A stretch of DNA of 64,000 bases from CAYTBN01 sp964436045 (GTDB lineage Bacteria; Myxococcota_A; UBA796; UBA9615; CAYRNR01), in the NCBI GenBank assembly GCA_964436045.1, contig CAYTBN010000016.1, forward strand, positions 1 through 64,000. Reading direction: 5' to 3'. Below the pieces are notes generated by a model, which saw only the letters and a program-made list of their open reading frames with translations, searched no databases and was not told where the DNA came from. A program made the position numbers and the translations under genes. Shown in pieces: positions 24,942 to 36,579 of the stretch. The stretch's first letter is position 1; each line of letters begins with the position of its first letter.

Positions 24942-27900
24942 ATGAGCAGCGAACCCGGCCGACACACCTTCCGCAAGGTCGAGACCCAGGTCGACTACGT
25001 GGCCCTCGAGCACGACATCCTGGCGTTCTGGGACGCGGACAAGCCCTTCGAGCTGCTTCGTGAGCGCAACGCGGGCAACGAGCCCTGGTCCTTCCTCGAC
25101 GGTCCGATCACCGCCAACAACCCCATGGGCGTGCACCACGCCTGGGGCCGCACGCTCAAGGATGTCTACCAGCGCTTCCACGCCATGCAGGGCCACGACC
25201 TGCGCTTCCAGAACGGGTTCGACTGCCAGGGGCTGTGGGTCGAGGTCGAGGTGGAGAAGGAGCTGGGGTTCAAGTCCAAGCGCGACATCGAGCAGTTCGG
25301 CCTCGACCGCTTCGTGGAGGCCTGCAAGGCCCGCGTCCACAAGTACTCCAAGGTGCAGACCGAGCAGTCGATCCGCCTGGGCTACTGGATGGACTGGGAC
25401 GACTCGTACTTCACGATGGCCGACGAGAACAACTACACGATCTGGTCGTTCCTCAAGAAGTGTCACGACAGGGGCTTCATCTACAAGGGCATGGACGTGA
25501 TGCCCTGGTGCCCGCGCTGCGCCGTCGGCCTCTCCCAGATGGAGTTGCACGAGGGCTACAAGCTGATGGCCCACCGGGCGGTGTTCGTGCGGATGCCGAT
25601 CCGGGGCCGGGACAACGAGTACTTCCTGGTCTGGACGACCACCCCGTGGACCCTGACCTCCAACGTCGGCCTGTCCGTCCACCCGGAGCTGGACTACGTG
25701 AAGGTCCGCTGCGGGGACGAGGCCTACTGGCTGGCCGAGGGCACCCTAGAGCTCAAGCGGCTCGAGGACCAGCACCGGGCGGGCCACAAGAAGGGCGAGT
25801 GGATCCTGGGCCTGCCCAAGCTCAAGAGCCCGGCCGATTTCTTCCGGGCCAAGGGCGGCTTCGAGATCGAGGACACGGTCAAGGGCCAGGCCCTGCTGGG
25901 CACCGAGTACGACGGCCCCTTCGACGACCTGCCGGCCCAGTCGATCCCCGGCGGCACCCCCTTCGTGGACGAGAAGCTGGCCGCCGCCGGCGCCACCGGC
26001 ATCACCAGCCACCGGGTCATCCCCTGGGACGAGGTCAGCGCCACCGACGGCACCGGCATCGTCCACACCGCCCCCGGGTGCGGGAAGGAGGACTGCGAGC
26101 TGGGCAAGGAACACGGCCTGGTCGCCATCGCGCCCCTGGACGAGATGGGCGTGTACACCGAGGCCTTCGGCGAGCTGGCCGGCAAGTCGGTGCTCGACCA
26201 CGACACCACCGACCAGATCATCGACCACCTGCGCCACACCGGGCACCTGTTCGAGATCGAGCAGTACCCCCACTCCTACCCCCACTGCTGGCGCTGCAAC
26301 ACCGAGCTGCTCTTCCGCCAGGTCGACGAGTGGTACATCGACATGTCCTGGCGCGAGGAGATCAAGGAGCTCGTCCATCAGATCCGCTGGATCCCCGGCT
26401 ACGGCAAGGACCGGGAGCTCGAGTGGCTGGACAACATGCGCGACTGGATGATCTCCAAGAAGCGCTTCTGGGGTCTGGCGCTGCCGATCTGGGTCTGCGA
26501 CGACTGCGAGGAGTGGACGGTGATCGGCGGCCGCGAGGAGCTGGAGCAGCGGGCCACCGCCGGCCTGGAGGAGCTGGAGGGCCATTCGCCCCACCGGCCC
26601 TGGATCGACGCGGTCACCGTGGCGTGTGACAAGTGTGGCGGCACGGCCCACCGCATCCCGGACGTGGGCAACCCCTGGCTGGACGCGGGCATCGTCCCCT
26701 ACTCCACCGTGCACTACAACACGGACCGTGAGTACTGGGAGAAGTGGATCCCCGCCGACCTGGTGCTCGAGTGTTTCCCCGGCCAGTTCCGCAACTGGTT
26801 CTACGCCCTGCTGTCGATGTCGGCGATGATGGAGCAGGTCCCGCCGTTCAAGACCCTGCTGGGTCACGCCCTGGTCCGCGACGAGCGGGGCAACGAGATG
26901 CACAAGAGCCAGGGCAACGCAGTCTGGTTCGACGACGCCGCCGAGAAGATGGGCGTCGACGTGATGCGCTGGCTGTTCTGCGGCCACAACCCCACCTCCA
27001 ACCTCAACTTCGGCTACGGCGAGGGCGACACGGTCCGGCGGCGGGTGATCAACACCCTGTGGAACGTCTACGCCTTCCTGTGCAACTACGCCCGGCTGGA
27101 CGGCTTCGATCCCGAGTCCGAGCGCGTTCCGGTGGCCGAGCGCCCGGACATCGACCGCTGGCTGCTGAGCAACCTGCAGATCCTGGTCCGCGACGCGCAT
27201 CACCACTACAGCAACTACTCGGCGGCGGCGGTGATCCGCTCCGCCGAGAAGTTCATCGACGAGCTGTCCAACTGGTACGTACGCCGCAACCGCCGCCGGT
27301 TCTGGCGAGGCGCGGACGAGGGCGACCGGGACAAGCTGGCCGCCTACCAGACCCTGTACGACGCCCTGCTGACCCTGCTGGAGGTCACGGCGCCGATGAT
27401 CCCGTTCGTCAGCGACCACATGGTCCGCAACCTGACCCCGGCGGACGGAGACCGCTCGCCGATCAGCGTGCACCTACACGCCTTCCCCCAGGTGGACGAA
27501 GCGCTGCTGGACGAGGAGCTGTCGTTCTCGATGGACGAGGTGATCAAGGTGGTCTCCCAGTCCCTCGCCCTGCGCAAGAGCAAGGACATGCGGGTCCGCC
27601 AGCCCCTGGCCCGGCTGGTGGTCGTGCCCGCCGACGAGCGCGTGCGGGCCGCCATCGAGCAGTTCAGCGAGGTGATCGCCGCCGAGCTGAACGTCAAGGC
27701 CGTCGAGTTCCTCGACAGCGCCGACGGGCTGCTGAGCTACCGGGTCAAGCCCAACTTCGGGTTGCTGGGCAAGCGGCTGGGCAAGGCCACGCCGCTGGTG
27801 GCCAAGGCGCTGGCCGGGATGGACCCCGTCGAGGTGGCCGCCGCCCAGCGGGACGAGCGGCCTCTGACCGTGGCCGTCGACGGCACCGACTACCTGGTCG

Positions 27901-28268
27901 AGGCCGGCGAGTACGCGCTGGAGACGGTGACGCCGGCCAACCTGGCGGTCAGCGAGACCTCGACCGCGACCCTGGCGCTGGACGTGGAGCTCACCGACGC
28001 ACTGCGCATCGAGGGTGTGGCCCGGGACGTGGTCCGCCACGTCCAGCAGCTGCGCAAGGAGCGGGACCTGGAGATGGAGGACCGCATCCACCTACGCTGG
28101 GACTCGACTGGCGACGATCTGAACGCCGCCCTCGCCGACTGGGCGAACTACGTGGCCGCCGAGACCCTGGCGGTGGACGTGGTCAAGGTGGACGGCCTGT
28201 CGGGCGGCGCCGTCAAGGCGATCAAGCTCGCCGGCCAGATCCTGGCGATCGACCTGGATCGGGCCTGA
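24942..28268 (+). CDS. ileS: Isoleucyl-tRNA synthetase with swapped GxHH signature
   Basis: A 1,108-aa class I synthetase that charges tRNA-Ile. It starts at ATG 24942 behind GAGGA. The ATP-binding signature, normally HxGH, reads G63-V-H-H66 in MGVHHAWGRTLKD: the first and third positions are exchanged. The KMSKS loop is EMHKSQGN (653-659). The editing domain motif TTTPWTLTSN is present, as are Cys pairs WCPRC, HCWRCN and CDKCGG, and the C-terminal anticodon domain (VTAPMIPFVSDHM). Length and motifs fit the IleRS2-like branch. A GxHH swap in some bacterial IleRS2 has been linked to very strong mupirocin resistance. No second ileS is visible here, so whether this is the housekeeping copy is unknown. 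Confidence 0.9.
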   Translation: MSSEPGRHTFRKVETQVDYVALEHDILAFWDADKPFELLRERNAGNEPWSFLDGPITANNPMGVHHAWGRTLKDVYQRFHAMQGHDLRFQNGFDCQGLWVEVEVEKELGFKSKRDIEQFGLDRFVEACKARVHKYSKVQTEQSIRLGYWMDWDDSYFTMADENNYTIWSFLKKCHDRGFIYKGMDVMPWCPRCAVGLSQMELHEGYKLMAHRAVFVRMPIRGRDNEYFLVWTTTPWTLTSNVGLSVHPELDYVKVRCGDEAYWLAEGTLELKRLEDQHRAGHKKGEWILGLPKLKSPADFFRAKGGFEIEDTVKGQALLGTEYDGPFDDLPAQSIPGGTPFVDEKLAAAGATGITSHRVIPWDEVSATDGTGIVHTAPGCGKEDCELGKEHGLVAIAPLDEMGVYTEAFGELAGKSVLDHDTTDQIIDHLRHTGHLFEIEQYPHSYPHCWRCNTELLFRQVDEWYIDMSWREEIKELVHQIRWIPGYGKDRELEWLDNMRDWMISKKRFWGLALPIWVCDDCEEWTVIGGREELEQRATAGLEELEGHSPHRPWIDAVTVACDKCGGTAHRIPDVGNPWLDAGIVPYSTVHYNTDREYWEKWIPADLVLECFPGQFRNWFYALLSMSAMMEQVPPFKTLLGHALVRDERGNEMHKSQGNAVWFDDAAEKMGVDVMRWLFCGHNPTSNLNFGYGEGDTVRRRVINTLWNVYAFLCNYARLDGFDPESERVPVAERPDIDRWLLSNLQILVRDAHHHYSNYSAAAVIRSAEKFIDELSNWYVRRNRRRFWRGADEGDRDKLAAYQTLYDALLTLLEVTAPMIPFVSDHMVRNLTPADGDRSPISVHLHAFPQVDEALLDEELSFSMDEVIKVVSQSLALRKSKDMRVRQPLARLVVVPADERVRAAIEQFSEVIAAELNVKAVEFLDSADGLLSYRVKPNFGLLGKRLGKATPLVAKALAGMDPVEVAAAQRDERPLTVAVDGTDYLVEAGEYALETVTPANLAVSETSTATLALDVELTDALRIEGVARDVVRHVQQLRKERDLEMEDRIHLRWDSTGDDLNAALADWANYVAAETLAVDVVKVDGLSGGAVKAIKLAGQILAIDLDRA

Positions 28269-28280
28269 CCGAGGGGGCGA

Positions 28281-28826
28281 TCAGTACCCGGGGCCGGGCT
28301 GGCGCTGGTCGGGGAAGTCCTGGTCCGGGTAGCCCGGGCCGCCGTGGGAGCCGCCGTAGGGATCCTTGTCGGCGAAGATGGCGGTGCCGATCAGCCCGCC
28401 GAGGCTGGAGAAGGCCGCCCCCAGCACCGTGAACATGACGAGACCGATGGCCGCGCCCAGGAGCTGCTGGACGAAGGTCTGGCCGGCCTGGGCTGCCATC
28501 TGCAGCTCGATGCTCGGATCGCCGGTGAACTCGGTGATGAGCTTGCCGATCGCCACGTTCTGCACCTGACCGAGCACGAAGTTCAGCGGCAGCCCGATCA
28601 CCAGGTAGATCAGGATCATCACGACCCCTGCCAGCAGCCCCACCAGGGTGCCTTCACCCAGGCCCACCGGTCGCCCCGCCCCCTTGGCGTGCACCGCGGC
28701 GGCGAGGGCGCCGCCCAGGATCACCCACATGCAGCAGAAGCAGTTGCCAGCAGAGATGAACGGGATCACCGACAGCAGACCGCCGATGACACCGCCGAGG
28801 ACGATCCCCTTGACCTTCGAGTTCAT
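28281..28826 (-). CDS. Small membrane protein with Gly/Pro-rich tail
   Basis: A 181-aa protein with about four hydrophobic segments (near residues 7-28, 30-48, 58-85 and 118-146) and a hydrophilic tail rich in Gly, Pro, Asp and Tyr. A NCFCC cysteine cluster lies in the second segment. ATG 28826 follows GGAGGG and overlaps the DUF2085 stop (ATGA), so translation is coupled. It is the last gene of the phosphatase-DUF2085 operon. I recognise no family with certainty; it resembles general DUF-type membrane proteins. Confidence 0.75.
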   Translation of the reverse strand: MNSKVKGIVLGGVIGGLLSVIPFISAGNCFCCMWVILGGALAAAVHAKGAGRPVGLGEGTLVGLLAGVVMILIYLVIGLPLNFVLGQVQNVAIGKLITEFTGDPSIELQMAAQAGQTFVQQLLGAAIGLVMFTVLGAAFSSLGGLIGTAIFADKDPYGGSHGGPGYPDQDFPDQRQPGPGY

Positions 28827-29356
28827 GCGATACCCTCCGAGCAGTCGACCGTCTCTCTCCCGTCGAGGCGTCTGTTTGTGCTCCCCATCAACCGAAGCTC
28901 TGCCGCGGCGACGGTGGCCGCCGGCAGCAGGTAGATCGTGCCCAGCCCACCGGCCAGCAACCCGGTCAGCGTGCGGCTGACCGCGGTATTGGCCCACAGG
29001 CCGCTCAGGCCGAGGACGGCGTCGACGGCAAGCGGCATCAGCGCCACCGCCAGCAGCCAGGGGCTCTGCAGCCGGGTCCTGCCGATCTGGCCGGCGGCGG
29101 CGGCCAGCAGGAGCCCCAGCCCCGCGCCGGCCGCGACTGCGAAACAGCGGCAGCAGGCGGCCAGCGGGCTACCGTGCAGGTGGAAGGCGCGGGCCGGGTC
29201 CTGGTGGCAGAAGGGCGCATAGGCCTCCCGCAGCGCCACGGCCAGCCAGCTGCCATCCATCAGCGCGGGGGCGACCATCAAGGTCAGCCAGCCCAGGTCC
29301 GCGACCGCCAGGAGGAGCCAGACCAGCCCGCCCGTTCGTCGTGATCCGGCGATCAT
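28823..29356 (-). CDS. DUF2085 family membrane protein
   Basis: A 177-aa inner-membrane protein with about four helices. The family pattern CHQDPARAFHLHGSPLAACCRC is visible (CHQ, then CCRC), together with LMPLAVDAVLGLSGLW and SRTLTGLLAGG. The conserved Cys/His set suggests metal or redox chemistry, but the role of DUF2085 is unknown. Both ends overlap the neighbouring genes by ATGA, forming a three-gene coupled operon with the upstream phosphatase. Confidence 0.8.
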   Translation of the reverse strand: MIAGSRRTGGLVWLLLAVADLGWLTLMVAPALMDGSWLAVALREAYAPFCHQDPARAFHLHGSPLAACCRCFAVAAGAGLGLLLAAAAGQIGRTRLQSPWLLAVALMPLAVDAVLGLSGLWANTAVSRTLTGLLAGGLGTIYLLPAATVAAAELRLMGSTNRRLDGRETVDCSEGIA

Positions 29357-31656
29357 CGGCGGATCCTCCTCCGGCGGGTGGCACGGGAGAGCAGCCAGAC
29401 CAGCAGCAGGCCGGCGACCGGGGCGTCCGAGGTCCCCGAGAGACCGCAGGAGCAGCCGACGTCGGGTTCGGCGACCGAGTCGTCGTCGTCCGCGCTCACG
29501 TCGTCGTCGTCTGCCGGCGGATCACAGTCCACCGGCTCGTCGTCGTGGGGGTAGGCGGGGGGCGAGACGCACGCCGCCAGCGCGCCGTCCCCTGCCGTGC
29601 GCAGCTCCAGATCGTCGAAATAGCTGTCGTTGTCCACGCCACCGTTCCGGGTGCCAAGAAGGTGGAGATCGACGGCCCGGGTCCCGGCCGGGATCCCGGC
29701 GTGCCCCAGGAAACGGGTCCAGCCGGCGACGGCGCCACCCAGCCGCTCGCTGCGGCCCAGCTCCACGCCGTCCCCGTCCAGGAAGGCCAGCTGGATCTCC
29801 GGCAGATCGTCCCGGTCGTAGTCCGACAACATGCCGCCAAAACGCACCGCGAGCTGGCCCGCGTCGATGGCCACCGCCTCGGCCGAGAGGTCGACGCGCT
29901 GGCGAGCCTCGGCGGAGTCGACCCCGGCGTCGCACAGTCCGCCCACGACCAGATAGCGGCTGCCGCCGTGGGGCTCGATGCCGTCACACTCCCCGCCGGT
30001 CACCGACTCCAGCGGTCCCGACAGGGACTCCCAGCCGTCGGTCCCCTCCTCCGCCCCAGGATTGACCAGCAGGTTGGCCGACAGCAGCGACGACGAGGTC
30101 GAGAACGGCACCGCCGCCGACCACTCGCTCCAGACCAGCCCCCTATCCCGCTGGCGGACCCGCCAGCAGTAGATCGCATCGCCGTCCAGGGAAAAGACCA
30201 GTTCGTCTCCCAGGTGATCGCCCGCCTGCAGATCCACCTCCCCGTACCAGTTCTCGTGTTGCATCCAGCGATCCAGCGCCAGGGTCGAGAAGTCCTCGCA
30301 GCTGGCGGCCACCTGCCACTGGGTCGCGCCGTGGAGATCGCCGTCCGGATCGCACCACGGCGAGGTCACCAGCGGGACGCAGTCCGGCGGGATCACGACG
30401 CCGGACGCCGGCGAGCGCGCCTCGGGGGTTGCTGGCGCCAGGTTGTAGCGGCGGATCTCCAGCTGATCGCGGACGACGTTGTCCAGGGGCTCGGCGGGCG
30501 TTCCCCGGGAGTAACGCTTCATCTGCATCCCCGGGTCGTCGCCTGCGGTGACGTCGAAGACCACGAACCCGTATTCGGCCTGGCTCACGGTGAACTCGGC
30601 GTAGTCCTCCTGGTCGTACTCACCCCAGCCGTCCAGACGGCCCCCCGCGCTGGCCACGTTGACCCACAGATGGACGTGATCCCGCGACTGGCCCCGGGAG
30701 TAGGCGTGGGTGTGGCCGAACAGGTGGACGGCCGGCTTGCCGCAGAGGATGGAGAACGTGTCGAGCCGCTCGATCACCTCCCCGGTAAAGCCCAGCTCAC
30801 CCGGCGGCCAGACCTCGGACAGAAACGGGTGGTGAAGCTGGGAGATCACAAAATCGAGGTTCTCGTCGACGCAGGCCTCGTCGAGGACTCCCTGCAGCCA
30901 CTCCAGCTGCGGTTCGGTGGCGTAGGGGAAGTTGGAGTCGAGCCCGATGATGCGGGTGTTGCCCCGGTCCAGGAACCACCAGTGCTCCTCGAGCCCCTCC
31001 GTCCCGTTGGTCGGCAGATGGAAGTAGTGGCGGTACAGCTCGGTGTTGGCCTCGTGGTTGCCGTAGACCGGATAGAACGGGACGTGGGCCATCAGCTCGT
31101 GGGCCGGCGCCAGGAACTCGTCCCGCCACTGCTCCTGCTGCCAGCCGTCGTCCACCAGATCCCCGGCAATCAGCACGAAGGCCAGCTCTCCGTCCAGTTC
31201 GGGACCGTGGGAGCCTGCCACGTGGGCGGCGATGCCGTCGTGGACGATCTCGCCCCACTTGTCCGGCTGGTTGCCGTCGCGCTGCATGTCGCTGACGGCG
31301 GCGAAGCGGAAGGTCGACTCCCTGTCCGCCGGAGGCGTGCGAAAGATGCCGACCGCGGCGGGGTCGTCGCCGACGGCGTAGTGGTAGCGGGTATCGGGCT
31401 GCAGACCCGTGAGCTGGGCCTCGACGATCGCCCCGTCGACCACCGTTGCCGTCGTCTCCGATCCCAGCCCCTCGTCCGCGCCCCAACGGACCGCCCCGGC
31501 GCCCCCCTCCCCCGTCTCCCACAGGATCCAGGCCTCGGACGGGGTCACGTGCTGAACGTAGGGTCCCGCCAGCAGCTCGTCGGCCGCCCCCGCTGCGGGC
31601 AGCGCAAGGACGCCGAGCGCCAACCAGACCGGCAGGGCGGGACGTCGCAGGTCCAT
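29353..31656 (-). CDS. Exported purple acid phosphatase-like metallophosphoesterase with sorting tail
   Basis: A 767-aa secreted enzyme. A signal peptide (LALGVLALPAAGAADE) precedes an N-terminal fibronectin-like domain (LTGLQPDTRYHYAVG) as in purple acid phosphatases. The metallophosphatase motifs follow in order: VSDMQ, AGDLVDDG, YGNHEAN, QLHHPFLS and FGHTHAYSR. The C-terminal part is a carbohydrate-binding-like beta domain. Then come PPADDDDVSADDDD, GCSC, a hydrophobic helix and RRRR, the same type of tail as on the protease at 18774. ATG 31656 is chosen because the signal peptide starts there. It is the first gene of the operon with DUF2085, and is divergent from the EEP-type lipoprotein. 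Confidence 0.88.
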   Translation of the reverse strand: MDLRRPALPVWLALGVLALPAAGAADELLAGPYVQHVTPSEAWILWETGEGGAGAVRWGADEGLGSETTATVVDGAIVEAQLTGLQPDTRYHYAVGDDPAAVGIFRTPPADRESTFRFAAVSDMQRDGNQPDKWGEIVHDGIAAHVAGSHGPELDGELAFVLIAGDLVDDGWQQEQWRDEFLAPAHELMAHVPFYPVYGNHEANTELYRHYFHLPTNGTEGLEEHWWFLDRGNTRIIGLDSNFPYATEPQLEWLQGVLDEACVDENLDFVISQLHHPFLSEVWPPGELGFTGEVIERLDTFSILCGKPAVHLFGHTHAYSRGQSRDHVHLWVNVASAGGRLDGWGEYDQEDYAEFTVSQAEYGFVVFDVTAGDDPGMQMKRYSRGTPAEPLDNVVRDQLEIRRYNLAPATPEARSPASGVVIPPDCVPLVTSPWCDPDGDLHGATQWQVAASCEDFSTLALDRWMQHENWYGEVDLQAGDHLGDELVFSLDGDAIYCWRVRQRDRGLVWSEWSAAVPFSTSSSLLSANLLVNPGAEEGTDGWESLSGPLESVTGGECDGIEPHGGSRYLVVGGLCDAGVDSAEARQRVDLSAEAVAIDAGQLAVRFGGMLSDYDRDDLPEIQLAFLDGDGVELGRSERLGGAVAGWTRFLGHAGIPAGTRAVDLHLLGTRNGGVDNDSYFDDLELRTAGDGALAACVSPPAYPHDDEPVDCDPPADDDDVSADDDDSVAEPDVGCSCGLSGTSDAPVAGLLLVWLLSRATRRRRIRR

Positions 31657-31703
31657 CGACTCTCCTCGTGCGCCCCATTGTGCCCCGATCGGAGCGCGGT
31701 CGG

Positions 31704-31732
31704 TCTGAATATCGCTCCACAACCGCTACAAT
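31704..31732 (+). promoter_or_regulatory. Possible promoter for the EEP-type lipoprotein
   Basis: TACAAT (31727-31732) is a good -10 hexamer with a weak -35 (TCTGAA, 31704-31709) at 17 bases. The ATG is only nine bases further, so the message would be almost leaderless. A very similar ACAATCGACGGG lies before the GH36-like gene at 41928. Confidence 0.3.
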
Positions 31733-31741
31733 CGGCGGGAC

Positions 31742-32605
31742 ATGCACCGATCCAGCCTGCTGCCCGCCTTGCTCTCCGCCGCCGTCCTCACCGGCTGCCC
31801 GACCGAACCCGGGACCGTGCCCGAGCCGCCGACGGAGGGTTCTTTCGACGCGCTGACCTACAACGTCCACGGCCTGCCGGCGGCCATCACGGGCGACGAC
31901 ACCACCGGCCGCATGCATCAGATCGCTCCCCTGCTCGAGGCCTACCCGGTCATCGGGCTGCAGGAGGACTTCGACCAGGACAACCACGCCATCCTCGTCG
32001 ATGGGGTCGACCTGGAGACGGAGCTGGCGTTCGACGAGGTGGTCGACGGGAGGATCTACGGCTCCGGGCTGGCGGTACTCGCGGGCTTCGACGAGGTCGG
32101 GCACCACCACGAGCACTTCGAGGAGTGCTTCGGCACCTTCGACAACTCGTCGGACTGCCTGGCCTCCAAGGGCTTCCAGCGGGTCCGCATCGACCTGGGG
32201 GGCGGCGCGCTGCTGGACCTGTACAACACCCACTTCGAGGCCGGCGGCAGCGATGAGGACGAGGCAGCCCGGGAGTCCAACGTGCTCCAGCTGCTCGACA
32301 CGATGCTCGCCCAGTCGGAGGGCCACGCGGTGCTGTTCATGGGCGACACCAATCTCCATGGCGACGATCCGATGGACGTGGACGCCCTGCGCCTGCTGAC
32401 CGATGGCGCCGGCCTGGTGGATTCCTGCGACGTCATCGGCTGCCCCGAACCGGGTCGCATCGACCGTTTCCTGATCCGCGACGGCGACCAGGTGGAGCTG
32501 ACGGTCGAGGGCTGGTCCGTGGAAGAGGCCTTCTACGACGACGGCGGCGTGCCCCTGTCGGACCACGACGCCATCTCGGCGCGGTTCGGGTGGGGGATCA
32601 GGTAG
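31742..32605 (+). CDS. Endonuclease/exonuclease/phosphatase (EEP) family lipoprotein
   Basis: A 287-aa exported lipoprotein with lipobox LTGC at the end of its signal peptide. The EEP fold motifs run in order: LTYNVHGLP, GLQEDF, LYNTHFEAG, FMGDTNLHGD, GRIDRFLIR and LSDHDAISA, which supply the metal ligands and catalytic His residues. Secreted members cleave phosphodiesters in sphingomyelin, inositol lipids or nucleic acids. It lies among other phosphoesterases, which supports a role in phosphate release at the surface. The hexamer array starts two bases after its stop. Confidence 0.87.
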   Translation: MHRSSLLPALLSAAVLTGCPTEPGTVPEPPTEGSFDALTYNVHGLPAAITGDDTTGRMHQIAPLLEAYPVIGLQEDFDQDNHAILVDGVDLETELAFDEVVDGRIYGSGLAVLAGFDEVGHHHEHFEECFGTFDNSSDCLASKGFQRVRIDLGGGALLDLYNTHFEAGGSDEDEAARESNVLQLLDTMLAQSEGHAVLFMGDTNLHGDDPMDVDALRLLTDGAGLVDSCDVIGCPEPGRIDRFLIRDGDQVELTVEGWSVEEAFYDDGGVPLSDHDAISARFGWGIR

Positions 32606-32606
32606 G

Positions 32607-34782
<2,176 letters not shown>

Positions 34783-34872
34783 CCCGCGACCGTCGCCCGC
34801 GGCGGGATCGAAGTCAAGGCGACCTCCGACACCCGATGCCACCCGGGCGGACATGTGCTAGAGAGTCCGACC

Positions 34873-36579
34873 ATGCGTTGCCGTTTCATCGTCCTTGCAC
34901 CGCTGCTGGTGTCCGCCCTGATGGGAGGGTGCGCGCAGCAGCACCGTCACCTGAGCTACTCCCCGGCGCTGCAGGCGGGCAACGGGGGGGAGACGCGGTA
35001 CCTGCGGGCGGGGGAGCCCATCGACAGCATTCTGGGGGTGGTGGATCTGTTGCTGGGGCCAGAGATCGTGGACCTGCCGTTGGACCCCTTCCTGATCGAC
35101 GAGGCACGGCTGGACGCCGTGTTCCCCGAGCCCGAGGCAAGGGCCGACGTCGCGTTCTCGTACCGATTCTTGCACTTCACCGACGTGCAGCTGAGGGATC
35201 GCGGGGCCGGGGTGGGGCAGCGGCTGGAGCGGCTGGTGGACCGCTACATCGTCTTCACCCAGAACAACTTCTACCAGGACCACGCCGACCTGCTGTACTT
35301 CGCGTTCGTGGCTACGGCCATGCGCCAGCTGCTGGACCGGGGAGGCCACGAGTTCGTGGTCCACACCGGCGACGCGATGCACATGTCCACCGACAGCGAG
35401 CTGGCGGCGTTCAACAAGGTGCTGGAGCAGATGCTGATGCACGACCCCGCCGACCGGTCGGGGTGCCTGGAGTGCTGGGCGGACCACGGCTGGTTGACCC
35501 CGGCTTTCCGGATCGCCGGGGATCCCCTCCCCCGCCACCGGTTCTTCAACGTCCTCGGCAATCACGACGTGCTCCGCTGGGGCAACTGGACCCGGGACGA
35601 CGACCGGATGGTCGCGGCCAACGAGACCGACATCGCCAGCGCCAGCGAGCTGGAGGCCGCGGTCGCAGAGCTCGGGGGTAGGCGCACCGTGCTGGTGGAC
35701 CCGTCGCTCCCCCTGCAGCCGCGCCTCGCCGACGACGTGCCGCCAGCGGGTTTCTACGCGGTCGACGTGCCCCTGCCGGCCGAGGCCGGCGACGACAAGG
35801 TGGCGCGGCTGGTGGTCCTCAACATGTACGAGGCCAGCCCCCGGGGGCAGTTCGGCACCCGCGCCGACGAAGCGGCCGTCAGCGCGGGCCAGGTGGGGTG
35901 GTTGCAATCCGTGCTGGACCGGTCCCAGGCCGACCCGCGGGTGGACCACGTGCTGGTGCTGGGTCACGAACGGCTGTGGCTGGTGGCCATCGGGGACGGT
36001 GAGGGGGTCGTCGGCCAGCGCGGCAAGCTCGGCAGGATCCTCGGCCGGTACCCCAAAGTCGTCGCCTACCTGTCAGGCCATGCTCACAGCGGTGCCTCGC
36101 CCCACAACCCCCACGTCGTGGCTCTGCGTTATCCCTTCGCCCACTACACGCTGCCGTCGCTGATGGAGTATCCGAAGATCTTCAGCTCGTTCACCGTCCA
36201 GCGACGGTTGGACGGCAGCTTCCGGATCCAGGCGCAAGCGGTCGACCTGGTCGATCTGGGCGTGATCCCCGAGCCCTTTGCCGCCGCCGAGTCCACCGTC
36301 GAGCTGGACGCTCGGGTGCACACCGACCAGCAGCGGGCATTCGAAGAGTGGCTGGGCGCCCTGGACGCCCTGTGCGGATCCGACGTCGGCTGCCGGGCGC
36401 GCCAGCTGGCCAGCGAGTGCTTGCAGGCCGCGATCGTGGACCGCCCGGACCGGGTGGTGCGCTGGGGCGCCAGCCGCGCGGGCTTCGTCGCCGAGGTGGA
36501 GGTCCCGCGCACCCCGCGGGCCGCTACTCAGCCCCGCACACGACGAGGGGATCGGGTGAAGCGTCCCCGGAAGAAGTGA
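34873..36579 (+). CDS. Calcineurin-like metallophosphoesterase lipoprotein
   Basis: A 568-aa exported protein with lipobox MGGC. The phosphoesterase motifs are FLHFTDVQLRD, VVHTGDAMHM, NVLGNHDVLR, LVLGHERLW and YLSGHAHSG, all spaced as in the family. It ends in a basic tail (RTRRGDRVKRPRKK). The gene is divergent from the TonB receptor and its last 56 bases overlap the convergent beta-propeller lipoprotein. The substrate is unknown. Confidence 0.88.
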   Translation: MRCRFIVLAPLLVSALMGGCAQQHRHLSYSPALQAGNGGETRYLRAGEPIDSILGVVDLLLGPEIVDLPLDPFLIDEARLDAVFPEPEARADVAFSYRFLHFTDVQLRDRGAGVGQRLERLVDRYIVFTQNNFYQDHADLLYFAFVATAMRQLLDRGGHEFVVHTGDAMHMSTDSELAAFNKVLEQMLMHDPADRSGCLECWADHGWLTPAFRIAGDPLPRHRFFNVLGNHDVLRWGNWTRDDDRMVAANETDIASASELEAAVAELGGRRTVLVDPSLPLQPRLADDVPPAGFYAVDVPLPAEAGDDKVARLVVLNMYEASPRGQFGTRADEAAVSAGQVGWLQSVLDRSQADPRVDHVLVLGHERLWLVAIGDGEGVVGQRGKLGRILGRYPKVVAYLSGHAHSGASPHNPHVVALRYPFAHYTLPSLMEYPKIFSSFTVQRRLDGSFRIQAQAVDLVDLGVIPEPFAAAESTVELDARVHTDQQRAFEEWLGALDALCGSDVGCRARQLASECLQAAIVDRPDRVVRWGASRAGFVAEVEVPRTPRAATQPRTRRGDRVKRPRKK

